Assembly (NCBI RefSeq): GCF_041260155.1 | Contig: NC_091940.1 | Location: 24,847,870 to 24,911,869, forward strand | Reading direction: 5' to 3' | DNA from: Ptychodera flava | Taxonomy: Eukaryota > Hemichordata > Enteropneusta > Ptychoderidae | Length of the DNA stretch: 64,000 nucleotides | Shown here: one piece after another, positions 12,627 through 24,823 of the stretch | Layout of the letters: each line of letters starts with the position of its first letter | Position numbering within the stretch: position 1 is the stretch's first letter | Notes under the pieces: generated by a model | The model's input: only the letters and a program-made list of their open reading frames with translations | Told to the model about the DNA's origin: nothing | The model's database searches: none | Translations under genes and position numbers: made by a program

Positions 12627-13890
12627 TTAAGGAACTAAACGAAAAAATCAAAATTGCATTCATACGTCCTTTATTTTTAATATTCTGCATTTCAAAACAA
12701 TGTCCTCAAAGTCTTCGAGGTGATATATTTGCTGACAAAATTAACCGAACTTATTAGTTCTTTGAAACTGGTGCATGACTGTAGTTTTAGATACATCGGT
12801 GAAGACAAAAAGATGTACGATGATATACGAGTATTGTAATGGTCAATAGTATTTGAATACAAATGAGTGGTCTTTGGACGAATACCACTTTCCTTTTTAT
12901 GGAAGACAATAAATAGTCTTTTCCCCCAGATGATATCATGCCACTGCAGCCACCTATCAATGCAACAAATGCATGTAAGCTGTTTTGTATTTAAAATTTT
13001 GTTTGTAAAGCTTTTGCTTTTGTTACAACTGGGCCATTTGGAAGCTATTCTTTGTATTATTAAGTAGTTGCCTAGTGTCTATTTTATGTTTTCTTTCATG
13101 CTTCTGAAGCAACTTAAGCTTCGATATACTATTACTACTGAGTCTATCGGTCGTCGTACGAGTAGGTTACCAGAGATCAACAAGAGTCTGTACCTGTTGA
13201 TAAGAAATAAGAATCTTTATTTCTTTGACAAAGATGCTTACAGAATAGCCCGCTGATGATAAAAGGCTGCTATACCAAAATTAATATCTAACCTTATACT
13301 CTCTAAACTAATCATATTCCAGCTTATTTATGCTGACATCTGCTTGATGACTTTGTGAATGTTGTTGAAGTTCCACAAATTAAGGCTCATACAACTTTGC
13401 AAGTTTACAACTTTACAAGTTTTACAGAAAGTTTTTTGAAAAGCACATTACTTCTGTAACAGTACACACAATGTATATGCGTGTTTGCTTGCACAGCTAA
13501 TGTGAATGAAATATGGTACACATGCATCTTGGTAATAGCAAAAACTTATAATTTACTTTCATGTTTGTGCTCTCATGTGAAGTTCACGTCCGGTGTGATT
13601 TTTATTTCAGCCATTGTGATAGTTGGAGGCCAACATTACTCGCCTGATTACACTTCTTCAGATCAAGTAAGCATAGCAAATTTTCTTTTTTCATTAAAAT
13701 TGTTTCTTTTCCTCAAAAGTTCAAGATCGTGAGTAGCGCTAATGGTAATGGTGAGTTCTCCTTTTCGGTCGTTGGCTAATACAACCGTAAAGGCAACTAA
13801 GATGAAATTAAGACATAGTGTTATCTTAATTTCTGCCCTTTGCGGCTTCAATACTAAGACGTCGCTTGCTTGTTTCCAAAAGAAATATAG

Positions 13891-13900
13891 AAAGACAGAC

Positions 13901-13934
<34 letters not shown>

Positions 13935-13956
13935 GCAGATAGACAGACAGGCAGAC

Positions 13957-14013
<57 letters not shown>

Positions 14014-14022
14014 CATAGATAC

Positions 14023-14117
<95 letters not shown>

Positions 14118-14122
14118 CATAC

Positions 14123-14188
<66 letters not shown>

Positions 14189-14246
14189 GATGGGACGTTA
14201 GTATGAAGGTGAGAGATTTCTACAGCATAGATAATAGCTAAATATC

Positions 14247-14311
<65 letters not shown>

Positions 14312-14411
14312 GATGGGACGTTAGTATGAAGGTGACAGATTTCTACAGCATAGATAATAGCTAAATATCAAGAACGAACCAGCAAATCACCAATCAATCA
14401 ATCAATCAATC

Positions 14412-14447
<36 letters not shown>

Positions 14448-14453
14448 ATCAAT
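13891..14453. repeat. Expanded GACA/GATA arrays with an internal duplication, then (AATC)n
   Basis: Two GATA arrays (about 13891-14186 and 14250-14310) each precede a copy of the same 60-odd-base unique segment starting GATGATGGGACGTTAGTATG, followed by AATC repeats up to about 14453. Copy 1 has one array and one unique segment, so the expansion is specific to copy 2. Confidence 0.9.
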
Positions 14454-15641
14454 TTCTTTAACAGATTCTGGTGTACTTTATCAGTACATTGTTTGGATCT
14501 ATTCCTGGGATACAAGGTCTCTTCGTGGCTGCCCTGTTTGCGGGAGCTCTGAGGTATACGATTTTCTGAAAGTTTTACCGATGAGAAATGTACAATACAT
14601 CATCGTTTCAGCAAAACGTTAGGGAGCAAATGGCATATTGTCTGATAGACTTTTGTTGCTGTACAGTACTGTTGACACTCGGATAACAAATGGCTTTGAT
14701 TCTGTCTGACCCAGAATCGCAAAATTACAGGTCGACTATCCAAGTTGTCACAGCTGCCTGTACGTCATGACAATGTGGTGACTATTATAAATTATAAATA
14801 AATTATTTGTCTTGATTTTATATTCACCCAAGGCGATGAGATTGTGGTGCAGGTATAGTGATGCCCTCGTGAGAGCATTGTGTCTTTTATATTCCACCCA
14901 ATAGCATGTCCGTCGTGACAACTCAACCGATGATGTTGTCTAATATTTGTTCATTCACATTTCCCATGCGTAGCTCAGTGTCGTCTGGATTAAACTCCAT
15001 GATCGCCGTGACTTTAGAAGACATGATGAAACCTTGGCGACGATGAAGGGCGGCAAGAACACACAGAAACGTGTACGAAAACGACGTCCTGGACACAATT
15101 TTCACCAAAATTCTGAGTAAGTTGGATACTTGCAGAAAAGTTGTTACAGCAGAAGTTTAGTAGAAATAAACAACTCCAAGGATTTCACATCCAAAGTATT
15201 ATGCGGTACATCTCAACTGAAGTCACACAAATAAAATATACTGAAGTATAGACAAATCATGTCAAAATACTGTGTACTTTAGATGCTCTCTACATATTCG
15301 AAAAAGTATTGATGCAGCTGTAGAGTACATGAACACTATCTTCCAATGAACACAATGACAGAAAAAACATTCAGAACAAGCTGGGATAAATACATGTCTA
15401 ATATCTTTCCGTATTTTTCATTACCTTAAAAATTATCCATGGTATATGTTTTCGTACCGACAAATATCCATATAGTTTCTTTTGATCCGCGGTTATCGTC
15501 CTACTGTGTCACAGAAATTCCTTAACACACCATTTCTAACTTGGATATAGGAGTGCATCGATAGCATATGGATCGATTTGGAACTACATAATTTTTCATA
15601 TATTTATGTGCATAGCAAAACAGCGCGCATGGAGTCGCAGC

Positions 15642-15642
<1 letters not shown>

Positions 15643-15698
<56 letters not shown>
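15643..15698. repeat. (GA)n microsatellite
   Basis: Perfect GA tract in the transporter copy 2 intron before exon 15864, equivalent to 4543-4594. Confidence 0.9.
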
Positions 15699-15701
<3 letters not shown>

Positions 15702-17355
15702 TGTAACAAGCCATGGACACGAGAAATTTCCTTTTGGATAGTCCTTTCTAAAACAAACTTTAATGTGCACGTGACTTTTATGCTGTATGTTTCGATCCTG
15801 TTATTAAACAGATGTCTTATCTATTGCTTTCCATCTATGTGTCTTTAATTTGATTATTATCAGCTGTTATTTACGGAATCATTGTAATTGGCCTTGCCTA
15901 CGTGGCATCCTCTTTCGGATCGCTAGTTTCCTTGGCAAATACTATATTTGGCACTTCTGGAGGACCTCTGGTCGGCGCTTTTACCTTGGGAATGTTCTAC
16001 AGAAGGGCCAATTCATGGTAAGCTCTATCCAAGCGCTCCATTGTGTCCAACTGTCATACAAAAGACGAAAACAGACTTAAAATGTAAAGGTGCAATAATT
16101 TAGAGCAAACGTCATTATAAAAGGATTGCACATATTAATTTGCGTGCTATGTTGTAATTTTAACAAATTATTGTAGGCCTATATCATTTCTAGAATGTGT
16201 GCCACGATCATTAACTATCTCTCATTTTGGAACACGTTCGATATATGTCATTCGACGGAATATAAACCTTTTTTCTGTGAAAAATACAATTGGCAACTTG
16301 ATAAAGATAGGTATTTGTTTTTAAGTTCGTAGAAGCTCATTCATTCGCTTGACAACTATTATTTTAGCATTCACATGGTTACCCTTTGGCCCAAATTTTC
16401 ATACAATCTCCTCTATCTACATTTAAAAGAACTTATTCTTGTATTGCGAAAACATCTTTTATTTACTGCTTTCATATAATACACTTGTCCAGTGATTTTG
16501 AGCACTCTGTTTGAAGACGTCGTTTGCACTTACAGAATGATTTCATCTTTTACCCAAGGGGGGACACTTTTTGGTGTGTTGCTCGGTTTTGGTCTCGGTG
16601 TGTGGGTTAGTATTGGTGCCATTGTATATTCAGACGTTTTGGAAGAAGCTTTATCCATCTACAAGGTAAATATCCCACAAAAGCTGCAGTACATATCAAT
16701 CGAGGGTTTGATTCAATGGCCTGTTTTTTCCCATTTTCTAAATGTCAATGAAACACTCTGCCAAACATGTTAAGCATTTTTCGCCTAAATTGCGAATCGA
16801 CCAGTGAGCCAGTGTACTTCATTTTGTTTTCATGTCATTCAAATATTTAAAGAACGCTGGAGAAAAACCTGTCTGTATATCGTTTCTGCTTCCCAGCTAT
16901 CTTTCATGTGGTACAGCTGGTTTAGCTTTCTATGCACGGTGATCCCAGGCATAATATGCAGCGAGTTGATCCGTTGCATTATACCCAGTGAGAGACACAT
17001 CCAAGTCGACCCGTTACTACTGGGACTGTTTCTAAGGTAGGAGAATCTGGCAATAGGCCTAATCGTTAATGTGTAAAACTATGACACACATTCAAACATA
17101 ATTGAATAAGAGAATTGAATAAGAGAGATAAACAGACAGACAGGCAGAGACAAATAGAGAATATTAATTACTCAGACACTGCATTCAAGACCACGACGAA
17201 GCCGACGGCGACGATAAGGATGATGGTGATGGCGGCGGTGCTGGTAGTGGTGGTGGTGATTTTGGCAGAGGTAGAGCCTTTACCAATATGTATGTTTCAC
17301 GTGATATTTGCTCCTTGCTTTCTCAATGATAATTGTAGTTCTTCTTTAGACCTAA

Positions 17356-19000
17356 GGGAGCGTTCAGTCATTATGGCCAGGGTCTGGCCGGCAAATTCTT
17401 CCTGCGCATCAGTCAAAATAAGTGAACCCCCTTACTCGTTCCACCAAAATATTGATGACACCCCCCCGTTTAAGATGACAAACATTTCATGACCCTCCCC
17501 CAACATTTATTGAGTAAAGCTGCACACAAGCAGTTCTGGAAGGGGCCCAATAGAATAAAAAAAAAGAATCTCAGATTTTTTCAAATGACCCTCCTTACAA
17601 ACTCACAAGGTGTTAATGTTCAAATTTCCCCTTCTGACTTGTTATAAATTACCCCTCAAAGTGATTGGACAAAAATTACAGGTGGATCGCAATATGTTTG
17701 CGCAAGCGTGTGTGTATAAATTTTGATATTTGGATTTAATTGATAATCAGCTGTTGATAATGTTGATTCACTGTACATGGTAGTCTATGAGAAAACTATG
17801 TAATACTTTTTCAATACATGCATTTATAGATATTTGATAACTGACATAAATGTACTTAATTGGAATAGGGTTGTAACAACTGGTATGTGGACAAAAGATT
17901 TGACTTTAGAAATTTCACCAAAAATGTTCATCCACAATACATGGGAGTAAGTTAATGCATGGGTGTTTGTACCCATCAAGCCCAAAAGTAAGAAAATGAT
18001 CAGTTATCTTTAAACACCACCGGATTTCATTGATATTTGGCCAAATTATTGGAATTATTAAATTCTTTAAATTAATGTCTGCCTAAATCTTGACGAGTTG
18101 AGTCACGTGACCAAATCTGATATTTTCCCGCCAAAATTTATGTCTTAATTAATTTCAATATTCCAACCGTAACCCGTTAAATTTTTTTGATTTTCTCTGC
18201 CTTTTTGGGAACAACATCTATCATATTCTTTCAAAAATATATGGCACTCATGAAACTCTATCTATACTTCTTTCTGATATTCAAAATATTCATGCAAAAC
18301 GTAAAAAATATTGTATTTGTTGTTTTTTGTGAAGAAATGTCATTCAAAATTCAATAATTTTGCATCTGCCACTAGTTCTAATACAAGTTCCTGTCCAATT
18401 TTACATTAGTTGGTCATAATATTTTAAATATTTTGATGTTTGACGGTTGGAATATTCAGTTATTTGCAATATACAATTTTGGCGGGAAAATAATAGATTA
18501 CGGTCACGTGATCTGACTTAGGTAATATATTATGACAAATTTCAACTTAATCAAATGCAAAACATATTTTTGGCAATTTTCACAATTTTCTGACCAGGTC
18601 TGATTAAAAAGTATGTTCAAACTGATTTTACATGTATGTAAGCCTATGCCCATGCATTAACATACCTAAACATGGGAGTCTATGATAAAATTGTGAATAA
18701 TATTTTGTAATCAAATGAAAAACTTGCTATACTTGTGAACATACAGACGTTGAATAGGAAATTGAAAATTCCTTTATTTTAAATTTAATGTACTCAAAAT
18801 GTTTTTGAGGGTCAGAGACGGAATAATCATCTATGGTCTCTTGTATGGTATTTGTAATTAAAAGGCAATAATCATGATTTCGCAGGGGGGAAATATTAAC
18901 ACTACAGCGCTATGATCAGTTTTTGTACTCGGAAGGGTGCTGCAATCTCTAATATTTATCAACAACTGTTTCCGAGATTACAAAATAATCTAGGCGTGAG
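17356..19000 (+). mobile_element. Dispersed repeat R1 (starts GGGAGCGTTCAGT), interrupting the transporter copy 2 last exon
   Basis: The left arm contains GGGAGCGTTCAGTCATTATG and then C-rich TGACCCCC motifs. Next come AT-rich units of about 180 bases marked by CATGGGAGTCTATGA. A second copy, R2, begins at 38967 with the same order of motifs. The right end is not sharply visible. No protein-coding part was seen, so the class is unknown. It carries a nested element at 17949-18669. Confidence 0.6.
17949..18669. mobile_element. 721-bp inverted-repeat element with 10-bp target duplication (MULE-like)
   Basis: It is flanked by identical ACATGGGAGT at 17939-17948 and 18670-18679. The uninterrupted version of the host sequence is seen in R2 near 39614-39625. 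The arms share GTTAATGCATGGG at the ends. Further in are inverted blocks around CACGTGACC, TTTTCCCGCCAAAATT and GAATATTCCAACCGT. There is no open frame of note, so it is non-autonomous. A 9-11 bp duplication fits Mutator-like elements; that assignment is inferred. Confidence 0.75.
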
Positions 19001-19469
19001 GATTTCGTGCCTTAACGCCAAGTAAAACGGCTGAGGTTTGGATTTAATTTGCGGTACACATTGACCAGTTTCATACCATGCATGATGTTTTTGAGTTCCT
19101 TTCTGGCTGTGTTTTCAAAATCTAAGTGATCTCCCCTTTTATCCACAGGAGTCCGAGGTCAGCCAGTGACCATGCTGCACTGATTTCCATCGCTCCTGTC
19201 AACTGATGCCTGAATTTACACGAAATTTGACCCAAAAGCCAACAATTTCAAGAGCTTGGCAAACAATAATGTACGAGCTCAACTTCTTAAGAGGACTACA
19301 AATGTAATATCTTTCCTTCGCCTAGAATTTTCACTCAAACTTTCAAGAAATTGACCGTACGGTGGGAGAGTTAACGGGTTATTCAAATCCCTTTGTTCAA
19401 ACATCACGCCTGTTGAAATTTTTTCAGCGATAGACCTCGAGGTCCGAGATACGAAGCAGTCATTCCAGC

Positions 19470-20349
19470 ATGACCATTAAAGGAGTAAACACTCGCAGTA
19501 CGTCCCAGCGCCAGACAGACATGTCATTCTTTCTACAAGTAAGAGCTGAAGTAGAACCTGAGAGCCATAAAGACACTGAGTGTGAACAAGGTAGCGTAGA
19601 CTCTGAGTTTAAAAAGTATATAATTGAAACTCTCCAGAACATTGAGAAAAAGCTAGACCGAGTGCTTACTAACCACGAAATATTAATGCAGGAGGTACCT
19701 GACGTGGAATTCAGACAGAGAGACTTCGAAACTTCAGCCCTGTCTTATTTGGAAACCGTGAAACGTGTAAAAGAAGACCACGCGTCTCTGCCAAAGAAAA
19801 ACACAGAAATAGAATATAAAGACTTTGACACTGCTCTACAGTTTACTTCAGAGACTGCTGAAGAGTTGAAGACAGAATATAAGATTTTACGAGAAACATT
19901 AATGCAAACAGAAAAATGTTGGTAGATGAAGCAGCGAAAAGCTCCAGCCTTGAATTGAAGATGAACGATTTAGAAAGACACTCACGTGAGTACAACCTAC
20001 GTTTCGGAGGAATGAAAATTCAAATTAAATAGTCAGATTTGCTTCGTAAAAATTCGCTTATCGACGATTCCACCTTAGAAATTGCCCAAGGAGTCTATAA
20101 GAAGAAAGATAGCGGATATCGCCACATCATTGGTAAATTTCAGTTCCGCTTCGAAGTCAGCACTATCCTCAGAAACTCTTGGACTGCCCTACAGTCTTCC
20201 ACGGTCTACATTACGCGGGACATGACAGCAGCGGATTACCAAGCGAAAAGAGCAGTTGGTGAGGTAATGCGTAAAGCTTACCAGGATAAGAAGTGTGTCG
20301 TATTCAAAAAGGAAAAGTTGTACATTAACGGAACTCTATTCAAACCTTG
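19470..20349 (+). pseudogene. LINE ORF1-like (L1/Tx1-type RNA-binding protein), broken
   Basis: The first part (19470-19925, 151 residues) is a charged, coiled-coil-like segment rich in E, K and L. After a stop the same type of protein continues with LKMNDLERHSREYNLRFGGM, which resembles the coiled-coil to RRM junction of L1 ORF1p. After another stop, 20039-20349 holds a C-terminal-domain-like stretch with DMTAADYQAKRA and KLYINGTLF. The order coiled coil, RRM-like, C-terminal domain is that of L1-type ORF1. At least two stops interrupt it. Clade assignment is inferred. Confidence 0.65.
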
Positions 20350-20739
20350 AACTCCCCTCCAGATGCCGTAGTGAGCCGAAAGCTGCCAACTGAGCTGCAT
20401 GAGAATTCCGAAGTGATAAGTCATTGTCATGTTCACTCATTCTTGGCACAGTGTTACACTAGGACTTCAATGCTGAATGACTTTACATTCTCTTTTACTT
20501 TGTACAACCACAATGAAGGGTCTATGGTATAGCTCACTTTTTCCAGAATATTTATTACTTGAAAGCGCTGTTCTTGAATCGTGTCATACCGGAAAAATAG
20601 CAACCGGTTGACGGACGGGTTTGTTCTTCCCGCAAACGTCCTTTTTGTTGCTGTTTAACAGTCTGTAGGCTTTTTCGAATGGTGCAGCCTCTTTGTGTTT
20701 TTTTTCTTTCTGTTCTTTTGAATGTCGTTTTCTTGTGTT

Positions 20740-21222
20740 AGTTTTAATGTTCGTGAATTAAGGGATAAATCGAACCGCAAGCACATTTTCTAGTTTTTGA
20801 AAAAAACAAAACAAAACAAATTTGATGTATGTTTACTCCAAGAAACTTGTAGCACTCCTGAAGTTGAAAGTAGATGGAAAACAGAATGGAATGGTCAGAT
20901 ATTCTTTGCACATGGTACGAATCACAGCTATGGCGTTGCTACGCTTATAAATCGCAAGTCCAACCTTAGCATTTCCGACACTTGTCAAGATGACAAGGAA
21001 AGATTCCTTATTTGTAAACTGCATGTAAATGACAGTACCCGCCAAATATATTGTCTTTCAAATACCTATGCTCCTAATAAGACCTTCGAACGAAAAGTTT
21101 ACTTTAAATAGGTTTCCTCATTAATCAACACAAAATTTTCTTTCTTTGATATTATTTTGGGAGGAGATTTTAACCTCACTCTTGACGTCAATATTAAAAT
21201 GCCCGTTACTATCACTTAAATG
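20740..21222 (+). pseudogene. LINE ORF2 endonuclease fragment (APE type)
   Basis: About 390 bases after ORF1, reading NVRGL first and then, across a stop, FDVCLLQETC (20797-21111), SYGVATLINRKSN, YCLSNTYAPN and, beyond another stop, DIILGGDFNLTLD. These are the L/QETH, GV, YAPN and GGDFN blocks of apurinic-type LINE endonucleases. The reverse transcriptase that should follow is absent: after about 21222 the sequence is unrelated. It therefore keeps the 5' end and lacks the 3' end, the opposite of usual LINE truncation. Confidence 0.75.
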
Positions 21223-21385
21223 AGTATTCAGTGTAAGCCAGGACAAAGACAACTTGGCACGAGTTCACTTTGCCGTCTCTAGTTGACTTGACTCTGATAC
21301 AGACTGCCTTGCCTTCCACGAAATAACTTTGTCATTGAAGAAGCCAGCTGCTGCTACATTCTGTCGGCAAATACGGGTACTTTAA

Positions 21386-21588
21386 GATAGTATACGCCTC
21401 GAGGCGTATACAGTCACCTGTAATCTAAATATGCCCATATATGGTCAAAGGGGCATTCCTTGGTATTGAAAATGCCCATGTGAGGGCGCTGTTTTTAAAA
21501 AGCAGCCACCCGCTTAAAATCTGTGATTGGTTAGATTTTCTCTTTCAATGGTAACTGTGGCAAAATTGGAACAGGTGACAGTATACCT
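21386..21588. mobile_element. TTAA-flanked MITE, family B
   Basis: Flanked by TTAA (21382-21385 and 21589-21592). The right end GGTGACAGTATACC matches, inverted, the left-end region GTATACAGTCACC. The left end also carries an extra palindrome centred on CCTCGAGG. Other copies: 42485-42669 (opposite orientation) and 49836-50070 (diverged). Confidence 0.8.
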
Positions 21589-21931
21589 TTAAACCTTTAG
21601 CTCAAAACATCTTAAAGGCAACGTGGAGCCATTCTCCTTCATAATCAAGAATAAAAATGAGGTTTACTTTAGAAACAATGTGACTTGAATAATACCGGTA
21701 CTTAAAAGCCAAAATGACCACACTTCCCTGTGTTAACTCATAGGTAAAAATTAAATTTGCGGTTTCCGAAAGAAGACGCTCCGTTCAAAATGAGCCCGCA
21801 CAAGCAGCAGTTCATGGAAGTGTCTGGACGGCATACTTTTCTCAGCAAGATAGAATGTATTGCATTGGATGAATACTTAACATGATTACACGTTGTGCAA
21901 CACTGAGCATTATGTTTGCTAGATGTCTTAC

Positions 21932-21973
<42 letters not shown>

Positions 21974-21993
21974 GCTACCACCACCCCACCACC

Positions 21994-22077
<84 letters not shown>

Positions 22078-22078
22078 G

Positions 22079-22122
<44 letters not shown>

Positions 22123-22150
22123 GTCATCATCATCATATCATCATCATCGT
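21932..22150. repeat. Compound trinucleotide array (CAT/CAC/CGT)n
   Basis: About 220 bases of CAT, CAC and occasional CGT repeats. All three forward frames are open as poly-His, poly-Ser/Pro or poly-Ile/Thr, which is an effect of the repeat and not a gene. Confidence 0.95.
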
Positions 22151-22159
22151 CGTCGTTGT

Positions 22160-23840
22160 TGCTGCTATCATACCTTCACCTTTTTTCTCCAAACACTGAT
22201 ATCAAAATACGACTTCTCCGGACAATGCTCTTATTGTAAAATACTTCATGACAATGTAAATGTACTAAAGATACATTATCTTCACTTATGCCGGCGGTCT
22301 TGTTTTCACTCGACATATACAGTTCGTATAAAGTGATTCGGTGTAATTTAAGAAAGGGTGAACGACATATTATGGGTATGACGAATTGTCCATTTTATCC
22401 GTTATGGTGTCGGTTGTGTTTACGCGACAATAAAAGTTGCAACCATTTCACACTGGGGGGGTCTCAGCACTGTGCTATGCAACGTTCCGGCCAGTTCGTA
22501 GAGCGTTTTTTGTGACAAAGAGTGATGGAAACCTGGTTGAAACGAGGAAAGGCAAGAATCATATTGACAGATTTAGAGGAAGAGGTAAAAGACATATTTG
22601 ACTAATCGAGTGAATGAGTGATTGTTTAAAACTGCACATGTGCTTTATCTTTGTACACTGCTCTTCGTTATCGGAAATCTGATAACAATTTATGATTTAT
22701 ATCTGTCCGTGACATGCTCACCTGGCTGGTCATGGTGATCCGTCGGGTAGCAAAAATCAGTTTAACCCAGTTGTTTGTGATTTAAATGCGTCATATTTCC
22801 ATTACGTGTATGTTTCTATTTCGACGTCAATAAACCCTCGTTTCAACAAGGTGCGGCTCGGTATACCTATCAGTGTTTTACGGAAGAAAAACAACGAAGC
22901 TTTAGTTGGTGTGTGCAATCCTCACCCCATTGAAATTTTCATTGATATCCGCCAGCTGACTGGATTCGAAGGATACAAGCAAGTGAGAGGCAAGTTATTT
23001 TTTCATAGCGAAGGGTCAAAAATGTAACATCCCTGCTAATCTGAAGTGATGTAGGGTGGCTTTAATTTACTCTGTCCACAAACAAAGAAAAAATTGTCTG
23101 TGCCCTTTTGAACTTTATTTACAGGACGGAGACTGTTTACGTTTTCTGTCAATCCGGTTAGCAGTGTCATCGAAGCATTGTCTCCTGGGTCGTAGCATAA
23201 GGGGGCATGTGCGTCACCCCTGGAATTTTCCGCACTGTCAATATTTCAGTGTTTTGAGCAGCAATTCAGAAACATTCATAAAAATGATGATTTTATTCAA
23301 TCCATCACGTGTGTGTACAAGAAAATTTGGATACTCTGTAACTTCTAGTTTTGCAAAGTAGAAAATCTTGAGCAATTACGCTCAACCCCCTTTCACCATT
23401 TGGTGAGGCCACGGCCCTGGTCTGCAGTGCTACGTTTACCCTGTTCACCCCTAATTCCCTGTAAACAGGTCCACAATCACCATTGATAACAATCGTCGAA
23501 GAGAAGGGAGTTTTGTTTTTAGTTTAAGAATCTACAAACTCTGGACGCTGCACTCTCTCAGTAAGCCTAACAAATACAACTCACAGATTTCAAAAACATT
23601 CATACTGGTAGTCGTTACCATATGACATTTTGAATATTAATTATAAGATATTACTCATCTATCTAAAACACTGGTCAACATTAGAAAGAACGGTAGCAAC
23701 ACAGCAGGTTCATTAAAGGGACATTAGCTGTAACTTTTGACTAATGTTTCACTACTATGTTTCAATGTATTAACTACAGAATTTTACTATAATCCGATCA
23801 TCATGACCAATGTCCGGTGTCCTGCTTTCCAACACAGCCT
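22160..23840. other. Intergenic DNA, no gene recognised
   Basis: Short open frames only, none with a recognisable domain. A diverged relative of the 86-bp MITE lies near 23440-23490. Confidence 0.5.
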
Positions 23841-24400
23841 GTATATGTGAAATGACCATTGTTATTGTTGGTAAATGTATTCTAGTCCGGACATGAATAC
23901 AAAATTTAAAAAATAACAATGCAGATTATACTCATATAGGGTATATTTATGAGCTAAATATTAGGAAATTCTCCATGGTTCAGGAATTTAAACCAGAAAC
24001 TGCAGATGATACACAGAACAAACAAAATAAAAATGACCAAAGTTACAGCTAATGGATCTTTAACACGTATTTTTCAATATCTGCGTTTTCACATAAAAGA
24101 AGAGGTCACACACCCGACATCGTCGACATGTGTTTTTTTTTTTTATTTACGCGGTTATCGAAAAGTTCAGAAAATTTGTTAGTTTTTCAAAAACATTGCG
24201 CATACGGTGGTTTTGCGGTAAAAAAACGCGTTTCTTAATATTTTTACTCAAAAACGTACATGTAAAAATATGTCAATCAGGCCCAGCTATCTCCCTTATC
24301 GTCCATGATTTTGATACCTTCTGGTTACTATCTTGTTATATATCACGAAAGCCTGGTTTTGTGTTCAGAGAGTGCTCCAAGTGATATCGCAAGTCTGTAT

Positions 24401-24406
24401 TTTATT
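24401..24406 (-). promoter_or_regulatory. Candidate poly(A) signal of sulfatase copy 1
   Basis: AATAAA on the minus strand about 420 bases after the stop; the same hexamer is kept in copy 2 at 32028-32033. Use is inferred. Confidence 0.4.
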
Positions 24407-24823
24407 TGTCGTAAAAACAGTATTTTCACATGACATGCTGTGAATAGAAAACGAAACAAGCCCACGTTGTTTTTGATTTGAGTACGGAAATGACTACAGA
24501 GTGTATTGCTGTCGTGTAAATGATCCACTGTCGATTTTGTAGCACATTTTGATGTTTTTTGTTTGTTATGTTTGTGTTTGCCCTAAGTTCCTCAGTTGCA
24601 TATTGTTCTCGCTTGATGCCTTCTGGAAATATGGCTTTTGCCTGGAAGGTTAAAAAAACTGAAACGATGACTATGTAGTTTCCATAAAGGCGAGCTCCGT
24701 AACATTTTGTTATTAGTTCCTACATAATCCTACGCGAGAACCTGACTATATATCCGCCATCACATAAAATCAGTGACTACAGTCCTCACTCGAGATCCCT
24801 CAGGCTGGAAGAGTAATTCCATG

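Larger units (their letters stand above)
10415..17355 (+). repeat. Tandem duplication unit 2 (transporter gene)
   Basis: Direct counterpart of 1-6240. It is longer mainly because of expanded GATA arrays near 13.9-14.3 kb and an extra small MITE at 12187-12272. Confidence 0.85.
10060..17356 (+). pseudogene. SLC5A8-like transporter, copy 2, decaying
   Basis: Exons: 10060-10127 (DLWITLVV...FYTSV, matching the DLW...TFYCTLGG segment of SMCT1), 10415-10569, 11180-11317, 11608-11693, 12930-12974, 13611-13666, 14465-14553, 14974-15116, 15864-16017, 16559-16665, 16897-17036 and a remnant at 17350-17356. Relative to copy 1 there are three lesions. TGG has become TGA at 15044-15046, in the segment after the LEDM motif. 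The exon at 16559 has six G where copy 1 has five, a +1 frameshift. The last exon is cut after its first codons by a dispersed repeat, removing the cytoplasmic tail and PDZ ligand. No N-terminal exons upstream of 10060 were recognised. Most remaining codon differences from copy 1 are silent, so the decay looks recent. The one-base change could be an assembly error; the nonsense codon and the insertion are harder to explain that way. Confidence 0.8.

Noticed and set aside
13663-14124. Long minus-strand frames reading (YLSI)n
   Set aside because: They are GATA/GACA microsatellites read in frame; no protein family and no codon structure beyond the repeat.
13854-14453. Regularly spaced repeats that could suggest a CRISPR array
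   Set aside because: Simple tetranucleotide microsatellites in an animal intron; no direct repeat and spacer structure.
15522-15848. (SL)n and (RE)n open frames
   Set aside because: Read-through of the (GA)n tract on both strands.
21882-22336. Poly-His, poly-Ser and poly-Ile/Thr frames
   Set aside because: All three frames of a trinucleotide array are open; no conserved flanking protein.
24130-24384. 84-codon frame repeated identically at 31758-32012
   Set aside because: Lies in the duplicated 3' flank of the sulfatase; identity reflects the recent duplication, and no domain is seen.
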